A stretch of 64,000 nt of DNA from Pedobacter chitinilyticus (GCF_003313385.1 NZ_QMHN01000006.1:173158-237157), one strand, 5' to 3'. Positions 7,252 through 17,298 are shown, numbered from the stretch's first letter. Made by a program: numbers and translations. The notes: a model not told the origin generated them from the letters alone.

Positions 7252-10103
7252 TATCTTTTTACAATGATTTTATGCTGGCTAATGGTCCCATTTTGATGCA
7301 CTACTTTAACTACATACCATCCATTGTTTAATGATGTAGGTAAAGAAAATTCATTCTCTTGGCTATTTATTCTTGCCAATTGTTTACCTGAAAAGTCATA
7401 CACTTCAGCAAATTTCGCGGCGTCATTAGCGATGCGGAACGATTTAGTGACTGGATTAGGGTAAATAATTAGTTTTTCGGCAGCTAGCATTAAATCGAAC
7501 TTCACTGTTCGAATTTCACTATATTCAAAATCTCCATTAAAATCCAACTGTTTTAAGCGGTAATAGTTGTATCCATTTGCTGGTTGTACATCTTTATAGC
7601 TATAAGTAGATAGTGTATTGGTGGTGCCTTTGCCTGCTACCGCACCAATGTTTTCAAATGATTTACCATCGATACTTCTTTCTATCAAAAACTTCTCGTT
7701 GTTTAATTCGCTAACTGTTTTCCAATTTAATATTACCTCCATAGCCGATGTTTTAGCAGTAAAATCTATGAGCTTAATGGGTAAGGTAACTGGCACATCT
7801 CCACTTGCAATACCAATCGCAAAATCAGAGAAGCCTGTGATATTTCCAGCAGTAGCCGTTACCAATCCCGCTGCTGAAGTAGCTGTGCCATTGTCTCCAT
7901 AAAAGCCCCATGCCGAGGAAGAGTTATTACGTTTCAGCACCACATAATTGCGAACATCTGCCGCACCATTAGTATATCCAGTGCCTCCAAGTGTAATTGA
8001 GTAGCTTCCTGAAGCTAAGGCTACATTTGGGGTTACCGTCCATATTCCTGCATTTAATAAAGAAGTTACGGCTTTACCACCTGCGGTAGTATTAGGTACA
8101 GCACCATTGATGGTTTTACTGAAACTGGCGACAATAGTTTGAGGTCCGGAAATATTATTTAATTGGAGGCTTATAGGTGCATAGCGATCTGTAGTACCTA
8201 TGGGAAATGTATAATTTCCATTGGCATTCACCTTACTTGTGAGCTTACCTGCTACATAGCTGATTGCTGAACCCCCAATAACATTGTTATTTACCACTAA
8301 GGGATACAATTCAAATGAAATATTCATGATACCTTTGGTAAGGATTAAATCGCCATTGATGGTACCTCCGTAACTTGAAGCGGTACCAATAAAATCTAAC
8401 TCAATAGATTGATTGATGGGTGACGTGAAGTAGAATGCTAAACCTGCATTTTTAATGAGGATTTTACCCGTCCCAGTTGGCGCTACTGGTGCAGTTGTAT
8501 TAAATGTACCAGTAAAAGTTCCAGTTTCGTTTATTTCTATGGTACCGTTATTTACGATACCAAAAGGCGCAGAAAAATTAAGTGGCAATTGCACCTTTGC
8601 TCCTGGCGCAATTTCAATTTTTGCAGGTTTTGCATTATTAGGGATAGAAGTTGGGTAATTCGGCAAGCCACCTGCAATCATTGTCTTCTTGGTTCCATCA
8701 GGAATTCCATTATCCCAATTATCAGCATCATTCCACAAGCCATTGGCAGCATTACCTGTCCATTTCGTAATTTGTGGAACTGGCGTTAACGTTTCATCAA
8801 ATTGAGCAACAAATAAATCTCCAGGATAAGTACCACTTGCAGTAGCGCTATAAGTATTATTAGCAAACTTAATAGAATTACCATAACGACCACCAACGGC
8901 TATTTTATGGTTCTGTCCTATTTCTAATATATTTAATGCACCAGAGTTCCAGGCAGAACCATTGATCTCGAAAGAGTTCACCCATACATTTTGTCCGTTG
9001 CTGGCATTATATTTCATTACAAAACCCAGTGCAAATGTATTATTGGCTGGTATGTTAAACAGGTAATCCCCTATTGCTCTTGCCCCTGCGTAGCCTGCTT
9101 GATCGGTAAGTACGCTATATACAAATCCGTTTTTCACCCTAAACATAGATCCTGAAGCGAGATAAGGAGAAGCATAACTATATTTCACTGCCGTTCCATT
9201 ATTGTCCAACTCAAAATACCGATTAGTACCAGTTGTTGTAGGTATTCCTTGAAAGGCTCCACCGCCACCACCGCCAAAAACAATGTAGCTTTTTCCCTGC
9301 TCATCGACCGTGTACCCCAGTTGCACCTGTATGTTTGGAATGGTTTGTATCCATCTTTTTTGCCCATTGTTATCTAACGATACAATAAAGCTCGACAAGC
9401 CAGTGGTTACTATATCTTGCCCTGCAATTTTTACGGTTGCAGCACTGGCCGTAAAACACGTAAAATAGATATTGCCTGCGGCATCCATCAAATCTTTAAA
9501 GCGTGCGCCACCATTTGAACCCGCATTGATACTTTCTACTTTCCAAATCACCGTACCATCCGTTTTGCTAACTTTAAGAATATTGGTTGCACCCTGTCCA
9601 TTTTCCATCAGAATCAAGTTCCCATCGGCACTTAGGTTAATGCCGCAAATTTCATATAAAGTCAAAAACTTATTCCATAGCATATTGCCATTACTATCGT
9701 ATTTTGCAAAAAAAGATCGTCCAGATAAGGTAGGTGTATCATCGGTACCTCCTATATAAAAATCACCGCTTGCATCTACTGTAATTATTTTGCTTAGCTC
9801 ATTATAACCCGTAGGTGGCGTATGTCTTTTAAGCCACAAAACCGTTCCCGCAGCGTTATATTTCACTATAAAAATATCTCTGCCTGTTGGAGCTGGCAAG
9901 CTAAAAGCACCTAAGGTAATGGCTGTGCTATATTGTCCTACAGCATAAGTATTTCCGTTAGCGTCTACTGCCAAATCTGTAGGTTCGCTCGCAGGTGCAA
10001 CAGATACACCCGATGTTGATACCCAATCCCAACCCGCACCAGATTGCGCAAAAGAAAAGAGGTGAACACCAATAATTAAAATAGAAAGTAGCAATTTTTT
10101 CAT
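7251..10103 (-). CDS. T9SS type A cargo protein, 950 aa, beta-propeller-like repeats
   Basis: A signal peptide (1-19) is followed by repeats of the SBBP type (Asp/Gly-rich GNxYxxG and KYDSNGNMLW patterns) up to about residue 430, which suggests a beta-propeller. Near residue 445 comes a W-NGLWNDADNW element common in Bacteroidota adhesins, then an Ig/fibronectin-like region (NWKTVSELNNEKF, about 790-870). The last 75 residues are a T9SS type A sorting domain starting at IIYPNPV and ending in Lys-Arg. It should be exported through the T9SS and anchored at the cell surface or released. The ligand or substrate is unknown. It is first in a likely three-gene operon. Confidence 0.85.
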   Translation of the reverse strand: MKKLLLSILIIGVHLFSFAQSGAGWDWVSTSGVSVAPASEPTDLAVDANGNTYAVGQYSTAITLGAFSLPAPTGRDIFIVKYNAAGTVLWLKRHTPPTGYNELSKIITVDASGDFYIGGTDDTPTLSGRSFFAKYDSNGNMLWNKFLTLYEICGINLSADGNLILMENGQGATNILKVSKTDGTVIWKVESINAGSNGGARFKDLMDAAGNIYFTCFTASAATVKIAGQDIVTTGLSSFIVSLDNNGQKRWIQTIPNIQVQLGYTVDEQGKSYIVFGGGGGGAFQGIPTTTGTNRYFELDNNGTAVKYSYASPYLASGSMFRVKNGFVYSVLTDQAGYAGARAIGDYLFNIPANNTFALGFVMKYNASNGQNVWVNSFEINGSAWNSGALNILEIGQNHKIAVGGRYGNSIKFANNTYSATASGTYPGDLFVAQFDETLTPVPQITKWTGNAANGLWNDADNWDNGIPDGTKKTMIAGGLPNYPTSIPNNAKPAKIEIAPGAKVQLPLNFSAPFGIVNNGTIEINETGTFTGTFNTTAPVAPTGTGKILIKNAGLAFYFTSPINQSIELDFIGTASSYGGTINGDLILTKGIMNISFELYPLVVNNNVIGGSAISYVAGKLTSKVNANGNYTFPIGTTDRYAPISLQLNNISGPQTIVASFSKTINGAVPNTTAGGKAVTSLLNAGIWTVTPNVALASGSYSITLGGTGYTNGAADVRNYVVLKRNNSSSAWGFYGDNGTATSAAGLVTATAGNITGFSDFAIGIASGDVPVTLPIKLIDFTAKTSAMEVILNWKTVSELNNEKFLIERSIDGKSFENIGAVAGKGTTNTLSTYSYKDVQPANGYNYYRLKQLDFNGDFEYSEIRTVKFDLMLAAEKLIIYPNPVTKSFRIANDAAKFAEVYDFSGKQLARINSQENEFSLPTSLNNGWYVVKVVHQNGTISQHKIIVKR

Positions 10104-10137
10104 TTTGAAAACGATTAGAATAAAGCGATAGTGAAAT

Positions 10138-10557
10138 TTATTTGGTCATCTCCAACACTAAGCCGTATTGACTGGTCATTTTCAGGTTACTGCTGCTCAC
10201 CGAATTAACTATCCAAGTACCACCGCCACTGAGTACGGTGTAATTCCCGTCTGTTTTAGTGAAAGTAACTTTTGTATTGTTGTCGGAAACTGTAAATGTG
10301 TCACTTTCTTTACTGGTTGTGGTACCATTAAAAGAAACTACGAAGTTAGAGGTGCCTCCAGTTGAGGAGGTAGAAGTTGCAGAAAAAGTACCATAGGCTG
10401 GCGATTGCAATGCCTGACCGTCGTACTTACTGATTTTCCAGTTTCCAGCTAATGCCACGGTGGTGTCGGCTTCCTTATCCTTATCTTTTTTGCAAGCAAT
10501 AAACGTGGCAATGGCTATCCATAGAATGAAAGAGAATTGAGCAAGTTTGGTTTTCAT
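10138..10557 (-). CDS. Lipocalin-like lipoprotein, 139 aa
   Basis: A lipoprotein signal peptide ends in the lipobox IAC at about residues 20-22, followed by a Lys/Asp-rich spacer typical of surface-directed or outer-membrane Bacteroidota lipoproteins. The rest (LAGNWKISKYDG onward) has the Thr/Ser-rich alternating pattern of small lipocalin-like beta-barrels. It lies upstream of the 950-residue cargo gene with a 34-base gap and may be co-transcribed with it. The ligand is unknown. Confidence 0.7.
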   Translation of the reverse strand: MKTKLAQFSFILWIAIATFIACKKDKDKEADTTVALAGNWKISKYDGQALQSPAYGTFSATSTSSTGGTSNFVVSFNGTTTSKESDTFTVSDNNTKVTFTKTDGNYTVLSGGGTWIVNSVSSSNLKMTSQYGLVLEMTK

Positions 10558-10563
10558 ATCTGA

Positions 10564-10589
10564 TAATGATCTGGTTTAAATGATCATTA
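10564..10589. promoter_or_regulatory. Perfect 8-bp palindrome upstream of lipoprotein gene
   Basis: TAATGATC and GATCATTA flank a ten-base spacer, seven bases before the lipoprotein start. The position would suit an operator or a translation-blocking hairpin. There is no further evidence of function. Confidence 0.25.
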
Positions 10590-10662
10590 CAAAGTTGAAA
10601 ATCAGCTACTCGGCATACAATAGAGATAAAAACTCATTTTGATAGGTACAAATACCTATAGC

Positions 10663-11310
10663 TTACTCTAAACCATTGGCAATGGCATATTTCACCAAAC
10701 CAACAGTACTTTTGCAATTGCATTTCACAAACAGATGTTGACGATGGTTATCTACCGTTTTCTTACTGATAAATAGCTTCTCAGCAATTTCTTCGCTCGT
10801 AAACTCTTTTACAATAAGTGTTAGTATTTCCTTTTCTCGTGGAGAGAGTACATTCAGTTTTTCATCTTGTACTTTTTGCTTTTGGTACTGTCCGTAAATG
10901 ATAGGTACAATATCCTGTGAAAAGTATGTTCCTCCATTGGTGATGCGATGGACTGCCTGTAGCAGTTCACTACGTCCCGAATTTTTAAGGATATAACCAT
11001 CGGCTTCGGCCAACACTGCCTCTTTTACCGCTTGAGTATTGTTATACATCGATAAAATGAGCACTTGGATATGTGGAAACTGTGCTTTAATCATCTTGCA
11101 CAGTTCAGTACCAGACAATAAAGGCATGCTGATATCGGTAAGTACCAAATTGTATTTATGAGGATTAACGTTAATCAAATCAATGGCCTCCTGTCCATTA
11201 TTCGCTTCTGAAACAACATGATAGTGTTGATGATCCAACATCATTTTCAAACCATCAATCACCATTTGGTGATCGTCGGCAATAAGTATATTGATATTTT
11301 CTGTGCCCAT
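10663..11310 (-). CDS. NarL/LuxR-type response regulator
   Basis: A 215-residue regulator. Residues 6-125 form the receiver domain with acidic pair D12-D13, phospho-acceptor D59 and the conserved Lys in ILKNSG. The C-terminal LuxR-type helix-turn-helix spans about 150-212, with LSPREKEILTLI and KTVDNHRQHL signatures. It lies one base downstream of the TPR histidine kinase gene, so it is the cognate response regulator of that kinase. Targets are not visible; the secreted-protein genes just downstream on the same strand are candidates. Confidence 0.93.
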   Translation of the reverse strand: MGTENINILIADDHQMVIDGLKMMLDHQHYHVVSEANNGQEAIDLINVNPHKYNLVLTDISMPLLSGTELCKMIKAQFPHIQVLILSMYNNTQAVKEAVLAEADGYILKNSGRSELLQAVHRITNGGTYFSQDIVPIIYGQYQKQKVQDEKLNVLSPREKEILTLIVKEFTSEEIAEKLFISKKTVDNHRQHLFVKCNCKSTVGLVKYAIANGLE

Positions 11311-11311
11311 G

Positions 11312-13540
11312 TTAAGCAGGAATGCTAATTTCTATTTGTGTACCAATTAATTTTTCTGACTTGATATTCATGTCACCATCCATCAAATGTACTCGTGCCG
11401 ATATATTCTTCCAACCAATTCCTTTCGAATCGTCTATTTTCGAAGTATCAAAGCCATCTCCATCATCCTTAATGGCAATCAGCATATTTTCGTTTGCTTT
11501 TTTAATATCAATAGAAATATGGGAAGCATTGGCATGTTTAATCATATTGTTGAGTACTTCCTGTACAATACGATAAATAGAGAGTTTATTCTGCTCGGTT
11601 AACGGTACTTCATCCATTTCCTGTGCTACATTTAAATCTACCTTTGTTTTTCCTGCGTCGTTAATCTTCTTGCAAATATCTTCCAAGGCAGCAAACAAGC
11701 CAAAATTTAAAGCTTCTGGAATAAGGTTATGTGAAATGGCTCTTAATTCGGTGATGGTTTTATCTACCAAGCTAAGCGTCCCTTCAACGGTTTTATCTGA
11801 GGGGTTTAGGGTAGAAACGTTCATTTTCACCACAGAAAGCATTTGCCCTATCCCATCATGCAGATCGCGAGCTATACGGATGCGTTCATTTTGCTCGCCC
11901 TCAAAAACAGATTTGGTAGCGATTTCCTGTTGCTTATAAATTTCTGTTTGCAACTGGTTTTGCTGTTTAAGTTGATTACGCTTATAAAAAGAGAAAGAAA
12001 TACCGCCCAAAGCCAAAAACACCACAAGGATTGAACCCATGGCTAAATTACGCTGCTCTAGCTCCAGCTTTTTATTTTTCAGCTCTAGGTTTTGTATACG
12101 CGATTGTTTTTGTAACGCTTTAATGTCTTGAGTCTTCTTTTGCGCATCTAGTTTTTGATTGGCAAGTGCTTGGTTTTTATTCGATAGCTCCAAACCATTA
12201 ATCGTGATTTGCTGCTGCTGTGTGGTAAGCAGAGATTTATTTTTTGAAATTTCCAGCGCATTATTTTTGAGCTGTAGGGCTTTAATGGCATTTTCCTTAT
12301 TCAATAGAAATATCTGCGCCTCTTTTTTAGAAGTTTCATATTTCGTTTGCAGCTCGTTTATTTTAGCCAAATTATCTTTATTTAACAGACTATCCTTCAT
12401 CAAATCGTAGGATGTAAATGCCCTCATCCCCTTATTTTTCTGCCCACTTTCCTGATATAATAGAATATAGTGCCTTTTAATGTTCATCTTGGATAAAGAT
12501 AAATTGGCCTTGTCTGCTAATGAGGTTGCTTCAGCTAATTTTTGTTCTGCCAAGTCATATTTCTTTTCAACGACGAATAACTTTACTTCATTTAAAATGA
12601 CTTCTATATCATTAACTGGATTCCCTGTTTTTACCGAATATTGCAAAGCCTTTTTCAAATAATTTTCTGCTTCTTTCTCTCGATCTGTCTCATCAGCAAC
12701 ATTAATTAACTGACCATAAATTTTACGCAGCGCATCTGGCCTATTAATTTTCTCGTAAAAAGGTATTAATTCTAAGAGATGTTGTTCAGCTTGTTTATAT
12801 TCTTTAAGCTTTAGCTCTATTGTTGCAACATTAAATTTTGTATTAGACCATAACAATTCATCTTTCAGCTCCTTAAATAAGGAAATTGCTCTATTATTGT
12901 AGGACAAGGCATCTTTGAAATTTCTCATTCTATTACTTAACACCCCCAATGCAGCCAAATTAGACGCCATATTAACCTTGTCATTTATTTTTTCATTAAT
13001 AGATAAAGCCATTATTTCATAGCGTAAAGCGTCTTCATAATTCCCCATGTACATGTAGGAAGTACCTATGTTTAACAACACTTTAGCTTGAAAGGGGGAA
13101 TTCTTTATCTTTTCAAAAATTTGCAAGGCACTTAAGGCTGTGTTAATTGCTTCCGTATCTCTTCCTAATGAAGATTGAGCATTTGATATATTCATCAACG
13201 AGTTAGCTATGAAAAACTCGCTCCCTGTTTTTTTGCTGTACGATAACTGTTTATCGAAAAAAGAAAGAGCTTCCTTAATTTTTCCTCTTTTAGCGTTTGT
13301 AGAACCAAAAACCTCATATATTTTGGCAAATAGCGAGTCGCTTTTTAATTTAACGGCAATACTTAGTGCTTCACTCAGCTGGCTCTTTGTTAAAGCGGTA
13401 TCTTTTAGAGAATTTTTCTTTGCATTGGCAATATAATTATTGGCCAAAGTTAATTCTGTAATATTTTGCTGGCTATAAACGTCTAAGGATAAAACTATTA
13501 CAAAACAGCACAAAAATAGAGATCGAAGATGGTGTTTCAT
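11312..13540 (-). CDS. TPR-containing sensor histidine kinase (HisKA_3 type)
   Basis: A 742-residue kinase. A signal peptide or N-terminal anchor (1-23) leads into about six TPR repeats (30-380), then a long Gln/Lys/Asn-rich coiled coil, a single membrane span near residues 500-520 (VVFLALGGISF) and the HisKA_3 box RIARDLHDGIGQ with the phospho-acceptor His near residue 560. The ATPase domain ends the protein, with its N-box (EVLNNMIKHA) and G-box (DDGDGFD). The TPR part lies outside the inner membrane and probably senses a periplasmic signal or protein partner. It pairs with the NarL-type regulator directly downstream. Confidence 0.93.
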   Translation of the reverse strand: MKHHLRSLFLCCFVIVLSLDVYSQQNITELTLANNYIANAKKNSLKDTALTKSQLSEALSIAVKLKSDSLFAKIYEVFGSTNAKRGKIKEALSFFDKQLSYSKKTGSEFFIANSLMNISNAQSSLGRDTEAINTALSALQIFEKIKNSPFQAKVLLNIGTSYMYMGNYEDALRYEIMALSINEKINDKVNMASNLAALGVLSNRMRNFKDALSYNNRAISLFKELKDELLWSNTKFNVATIELKLKEYKQAEQHLLELIPFYEKINRPDALRKIYGQLINVADETDREKEAENYLKKALQYSVKTGNPVNDIEVILNEVKLFVVEKKYDLAEQKLAEATSLADKANLSLSKMNIKRHYILLYQESGQKNKGMRAFTSYDLMKDSLLNKDNLAKINELQTKYETSKKEAQIFLLNKENAIKALQLKNNALEISKNKSLLTTQQQQITINGLELSNKNQALANQKLDAQKKTQDIKALQKQSRIQNLELKNKKLELEQRNLAMGSILVVFLALGGISFSFYKRNQLKQQNQLQTEIYKQQEIATKSVFEGEQNERIRIARDLHDGIGQMLSVVKMNVSTLNPSDKTVEGTLSLVDKTITELRAISHNLIPEALNFGLFAALEDICKKINDAGKTKVDLNVAQEMDEVPLTEQNKLSIYRIVQEVLNNMIKHANASHISIDIKKANENMLIAIKDDGDGFDTSKIDDSKGIGWKNISARVHLMDGDMNIKSEKLIGTQIEISIPA

Positions 13541-13650
13541 TATAAAAAGCCTTTTAATCTCCTAATATAGAAAACATTAACATACATTTTAATTGTGCTC
13601 CAAAAGTTTATACTTAATAGTATATCTTTAGATTTCACAAAATTTACCGC

Positions 13651-14181
13651 ATGCAGCATTTCACTAACGAAACCATAGATTTAAGCACACTTCCTAAATA
13701 CGAAGAAACACCATTAACCCATCCCGACCCAAAATATTGGAGGGTAATCATCATTAACCTATTTATTTTTTTGTTATTGATAGCCATTGGTCTTGGTCTA
13801 CTTATGCTTTTTAACGAAAGTGTAAGTATGAATTGGGTATTATGGACAGCGCTCTTTATAGTTTTTGCCATATTCGTATGTCTAATTTCCCGTGCCAGCT
13901 TTAAAAGAAGAGGTTTTGCATTAAGGGAAAAAGACGTGTTGTATAAAAGTGGTATCATTGCCGAAAAAACGACTATCATTCCCTTAAATCGTATACAACA
14001 TGTGGCCCTCAATGAAGGGATGTTCTCAAGAATGTTTGGTTTGGGCACCCTACAAATTTATACAGCTAGCGGTTCAAGCGGCGAAATGCATATCGCAGGA
14101 ATTGAAATAGAACAGGCCAAAGCTATCAAAGAAGCACTAGTACAACGATTGGTCATTAACACTAAAGCAGAAAACGAATAA
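13651..14181 (+). CDS. PH-domain membrane protein, YdbS-like
   Basis: A 176-residue protein with two adjacent membrane segments (about residues 33-55 and 64-85), followed by a bacterial PH (DUF304/bPH2) domain with the GIIAEKTTIIPLNRIQHV signature. It overlaps the next gene by one base (TAATG), so the two are translationally coupled, as in the YdbS/YdbT pair of Bacillus. That pair has been linked to envelope stress; the mechanism is not known. Confidence 0.85.
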   Translation: MQHFTNETIDLSTLPKYEETPLTHPDPKYWRVIIINLFIFLLLIAIGLGLLMLFNESVSMNWVLWTALFIVFAIFVCLISRASFKRRGFALREKDVLYKSGIIAEKTTIIPLNRIQHVALNEGMFSRMFGLGTLQIYTASGSSGEMHIAGIEIEQAKAIKEALVQRLVINTKAENE

Positions 14182-15689
14182 TGTCTCTAGATTTTAGTCA
14201 ACCTCAACGACAATCTGCTGCAGGTATCATCATTAATGGAGCTTATGTAGCCCAGCACTTGGTAAGAGCTATGTTTATCCCCTTGGCGCTCTTCATTGTA
14301 AAAGCCAACAAAACAGCGCTTTTATACACCGCATTTGGTATAATCGCAGTGGTAGTCCTTGCATTTGTATACGGCTATTTCTACTACCTTAAGTTCACGT
14401 TTTACCTTAATCCACTTAAACAGGAATTTGTAATTGATAAAGGCATTTTTAGTCGTAAGCATTTAACTATTCCCATAGAAAAAATACAGCAGGTAAACAT
14501 TAACCAAGGTTTTTTGCAGAAAATAATTGGAGTTTACAGCTTGCAAATTGATACCGCTGGAGCGGATAGTAAAGAGGTTGACATTAGAGCCATTAACGGT
14601 GAAATTGCGCAGGCGTTGAGACAACATTTGTTGCATGGACAGCGCACGCCAACGGCAAACGAAAGTGATAAAGAAACAACAGTAGCAGTAAGTACAGATG
14701 CTCCTTTGATCAAAATTACAGCCGCTACCCTATTAAAAATTGGCCTTACCAGCAATTATGGCCAAAGCATTGCGCTATTGATTGGTTTTGGCTACGCTGT
14801 TTTCCATAACATTAAAGAACTACTTAAGGCTTTGGACAATGACTATGGCCAAGTAGAACAATTTGTAAAAAGTGGTTTCACCTTATTTTCTATTGGCATT
14901 GTTTTGGCCGCTATTGCAGTGCTACTATTGGCCACCAATGTCATCAGGACTTTCATAAAATACTTCGATTTTCAGTTAAGTAAGCACAGCCAATCACTGT
15001 TAATTTCTGCTGGATTGTTAACCAAGAAAAACACATTGCTCCATCCCAATAAAGTACAAATTACGGAGTATAGCCAAAACTATCTACAAAAGAAAATTGG
15101 CTTGTTCAAAATGTCGTTAAAACAAGCGCATGCAGGCCGCGAGCAATCAGAAAAGGAAATGAAGAACAACAACACAGAAATTCCAGGTTGTAGTGCTGCC
15201 GAAAAAAATGAGCTTTTAAGAATGATTTTGGGCAGACTTCCCAAGGAGGGCAGTACTTTTAAACCAAATTGGCGCTATCTTAACCTGCCTATTGTATTCC
15301 AAGTGCTTTTACCTGTGTTGATTTACGGCATCTTTTATTATTTGATTGCGGAAGTAAGAGCATACTACCCCTTGGCAGTGGCTTATTTCGTCATTACATT
15401 AATATTGACTTATGTCGGTTACACCAAACATCGCATTAGCGTATCGGATGCCTATATCATTAAACAAAGTGGCATTTGGGACATCTCTCAAGAAATCATT
15501 GAACCTCATAAAATACAATCCATCAGTACCTCACAATATCCTTGGCACAAAAAATTAGATATTGGACATGTAAGTTTGCACACCGCAGCGGGCAGCATTT
15601 CCTTCAGCTATGGAAATTTTACTGAAATAAAGACCTTGGTAAACTATTGGCTTTATCAGGTAGAGAGTGGAGACGAAGATTGGATGTAG
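14181..15689 (+). CDS. Multi-PH-domain membrane protein, YdbT-like
   Basis: A 502-residue protein with two to three bPH2 domains (signatures GIFSRKHLTIPIEKIQQV near residues 87-110, GLLTKKNTLLHPNKVQI near 275, and SGIWDISQEIIEPHKIQSI near 430), separated by paired membrane segments. It is the larger half of the YdbS/YdbT-type pair and should form a membrane complex with the preceding protein. The membrane topology places the PH domains in the cytoplasm. Substrate and partners are unknown. Confidence 0.85.
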   Translation: MSLDFSQPQRQSAAGIIINGAYVAQHLVRAMFIPLALFIVKANKTALLYTAFGIIAVVVLAFVYGYFYYLKFTFYLNPLKQEFVIDKGIFSRKHLTIPIEKIQQVNINQGFLQKIIGVYSLQIDTAGADSKEVDIRAINGEIAQALRQHLLHGQRTPTANESDKETTVAVSTDAPLIKITAATLLKIGLTSNYGQSIALLIGFGYAVFHNIKELLKALDNDYGQVEQFVKSGFTLFSIGIVLAAIAVLLLATNVIRTFIKYFDFQLSKHSQSLLISAGLLTKKNTLLHPNKVQITEYSQNYLQKKIGLFKMSLKQAHAGREQSEKEMKNNNTEIPGCSAAEKNELLRMILGRLPKEGSTFKPNWRYLNLPIVFQVLLPVLIYGIFYYLIAEVRAYYPLAVAYFVITLILTYVGYTKHRISVSDAYIIKQSGIWDISQEIIEPHKIQSISTSQYPWHKKLDIGHVSLHTAAGSISFSYGNFTEIKTLVNYWLYQVESGDEDWM

Positions 15690-15724
15690 AAAAAGAGTAA
15701 AGAGCAAGGAGCAAAGAAAAGGAT

Positions 15725-15875
15725 ACCACCTAAGACACCTAAGAACATTTTAGACATTTAAGCTAAGATTACGGCCATATCATCTCAATATTTCGGGCTT
15801 ATATTCATATTTTGATAAACTAAGCACTACAAAATAAAAAACAAACTAAAATGAACTTCAATGTCTTCGGTGGTT
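15725..15875. repeat. MITE-like element copy A (151 bp)
   Basis: The left end ACCACCTAAGACA and right end TGTCTTCGGTGGT are inverted repeats with one mismatch. The interior is AT-rich and non-coding. A diverged second copy in the same orientation lies at 16558-16752. The two share the word TAGACATTTAAGCTAA near the left end and AAAATAAAAAAC near the right. There is no transposase, so this looks like a miniature inverted-repeat element or a large REP. Confidence 0.6.
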
Positions 15876-15906
15876 CAATAAATACTAACTACCTTCCCAT
15901 CATCAA

Positions 15907-16566
15907 ATGAAGAACGTATACATACTAAGTGGTTTAGGAGCAGATGAAAGGGTATTCAGATATTTAGATTTTAAAGATTTAGATGTCGCCTTTGTAAAAT
16001 GGATCAAACCTTTGGCGAATGAAACCATCACCCGCTATACCCAAAGAATCAGTGAGCAAATCAAATGTAAAAATCCAGTACTTATAGGCTTGTCCTTTGG
16101 TGGCATTATCGCTACCGAGCTTGCTAAAATAATTCCTGTTAAACAGCTCATCTTAATCTCTTCGTTAAAAACCAGAACGGAAATACCATTCATTTATCGA
16201 TTAGCGGGACAACTTCGTTTACATCAATTAATTCCCTATTCTTTCCTGAAAAAAGATCATGCCTTAAACAGATGGTTGTTTGGTGTGATTCGTAAAAACG
16301 ATAAAGATTTATTCAAGAGAGTACTGGCAGATACCGACATTGACTTTCTAAAGTGGGCCATTAATATTATTGTAACTTGGGAAAACGTTGACTTGCATCC
16401 TCAATTAAAGCATATTCATGGGACTAGGGACAAATTACTACCCTTTAAAAATGCTGAAGAAGCTATTGCTATTGAAAACGGTGGACATTTGATGGTATTG
16501 GATAAAGCTAAACAGGTTAGCGAAGTGCTGCATAGGGTGATTAACTCAAAATTAGAAACTACCTAA
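15907..16566 (+). CDS. Small alpha/beta hydrolase
   Basis: A 219-residue cytoplasmic protein with the nucleophile elbow GLSFGG (Ser63) and a C-terminal His in NGGHLMVLD, as in alpha/beta hydrolases. An acidic residue near HGTRDKLLPF completes a plausible triad. The lid is short. The substrate is unknown. The gene stands alone between two copies of a MITE-like repeat, and its last two or three codons and stop lie inside the downstream copy, so its C-terminus was shaped by the repeat. Confidence 0.78.
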   Translation: MKNVYILSGLGADERVFRYLDFKDLDVAFVKWIKPLANETITRYTQRISEQIKCKNPVLIGLSFGGIIATELAKIIPVKQLILISSLKTRTEIPFIYRLAGQLRLHQLIPYSFLKKDHALNRWLFGVIRKNDKDLFKRVLADTDIDFLKWAINIIVTWENVDLHPQLKHIHGTRDKLLPFKNAEEAIAIENGGHLMVLDKAKQVSEVLHRVINSKLETT

Positions 16567-16752
16567 GAGCATTCTAGACATTTAAGCTAAAAATTACGGC
16601 TGCGTGATTTCAAATCGGTGGTGTCATATTGTCGAAAAAACGAAATAGCTAATAGAAACTAATTAACATAACTGCTCATATTCTGATAAGTTGAGCAAAA
16701 TAAAAAACCATCTAACACATTCTAAAATGATCTAAAATGTCTTAGGTGGTTA
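16558..16752. repeat. MITE-like element copy B (195 bp), overlaps end of hydrolase gene
   Basis: The left end ACTACCTAAGAGCATT and right end TGTCTTAGGTGGTT are imperfect inverted repeats. It aligns with copy A at 15725-15875 over both ends and has about 45 extra bases in the middle. The hydrolase stop codon TAA (16564-16566) lies within its left terminus. Confidence 0.6.
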
Positions 16753-16833
16753 ATATATAGCCTCAAGATTTTACTTCGTAGCTGCTCTGCGGTCTTCTAT
16801 CGTCGAGATGACGCACACGAACACTTTCAACTT

Positions 16834-17157
16834 TTAAAGCAGCATAATTCCCTTAATCGCACTGGCCTGCTTATAAATTCCCACCACCTCATCAGCATTT
16901 TGCACTTGCTTGTTTATCGTAATTGCCAAATATTTACCAGTTTTAGAAGGTTTTTCTACAAACTCATCGTGAGGTAATATTGCTCTTAACTCCTCAATTA
17001 CAGCGTGGTCGCCAGTAATAATGAATTTAAAAGTATAAATACCAGGAAAAGTCTGCACACTTTCCAGTTTCTCCTTAAAGTTAGCGTAAACATCGGCGTT
17101 GTTCCCTTCTGGGATATCGTTAAAATCTATGTTTTTATTTAAATTATTATCATCCAT
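16834..17157 (-). CDS. DUF493 (YbeD-like) family protein
   Basis: A 107-residue cytoplasmic protein. After an acidic N-terminus, residues 25-107 match the DUF493/YbeD ferredoxin-like fold: a Phe-rich first strand (YTFKFIITG), a helix, a GKYLAITI strand and a final helix with IKGIMLL. YbeD-type proteins are small ACT-like regulators of uncertain function. It is a single gene, divergent from the helicase gene. Confidence 0.8.
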   Translation of the reverse strand: MDDNNLNKNIDFNDIPEGNNADVYANFKEKLESVQTFPGIYTFKFIITGDHAVIEELRAILPHDEFVEKPSKTGKYLAITINKQVQNADEVVGIYKQASAIKGIMLL

Positions 17158-17298
17158 AAGCTTTACTTATCAAATTCCATTCCTAATCACTGCAAGCATG
17201 CTATTTTGTCATAAAGTTAAATGTTCAAATATAGCGCATATGAGTGCCTTAAACTTTCAATACGTTACTTTTAACTTTTATAAGCGCACTGTTTTTGC

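Noticed and set aside
11322..12662. Several plus-strand open frames inside the histidine kinase gene
   Set aside because: They are shadows of the minus-strand kinase, which has complete domains and an adjacent regulator.
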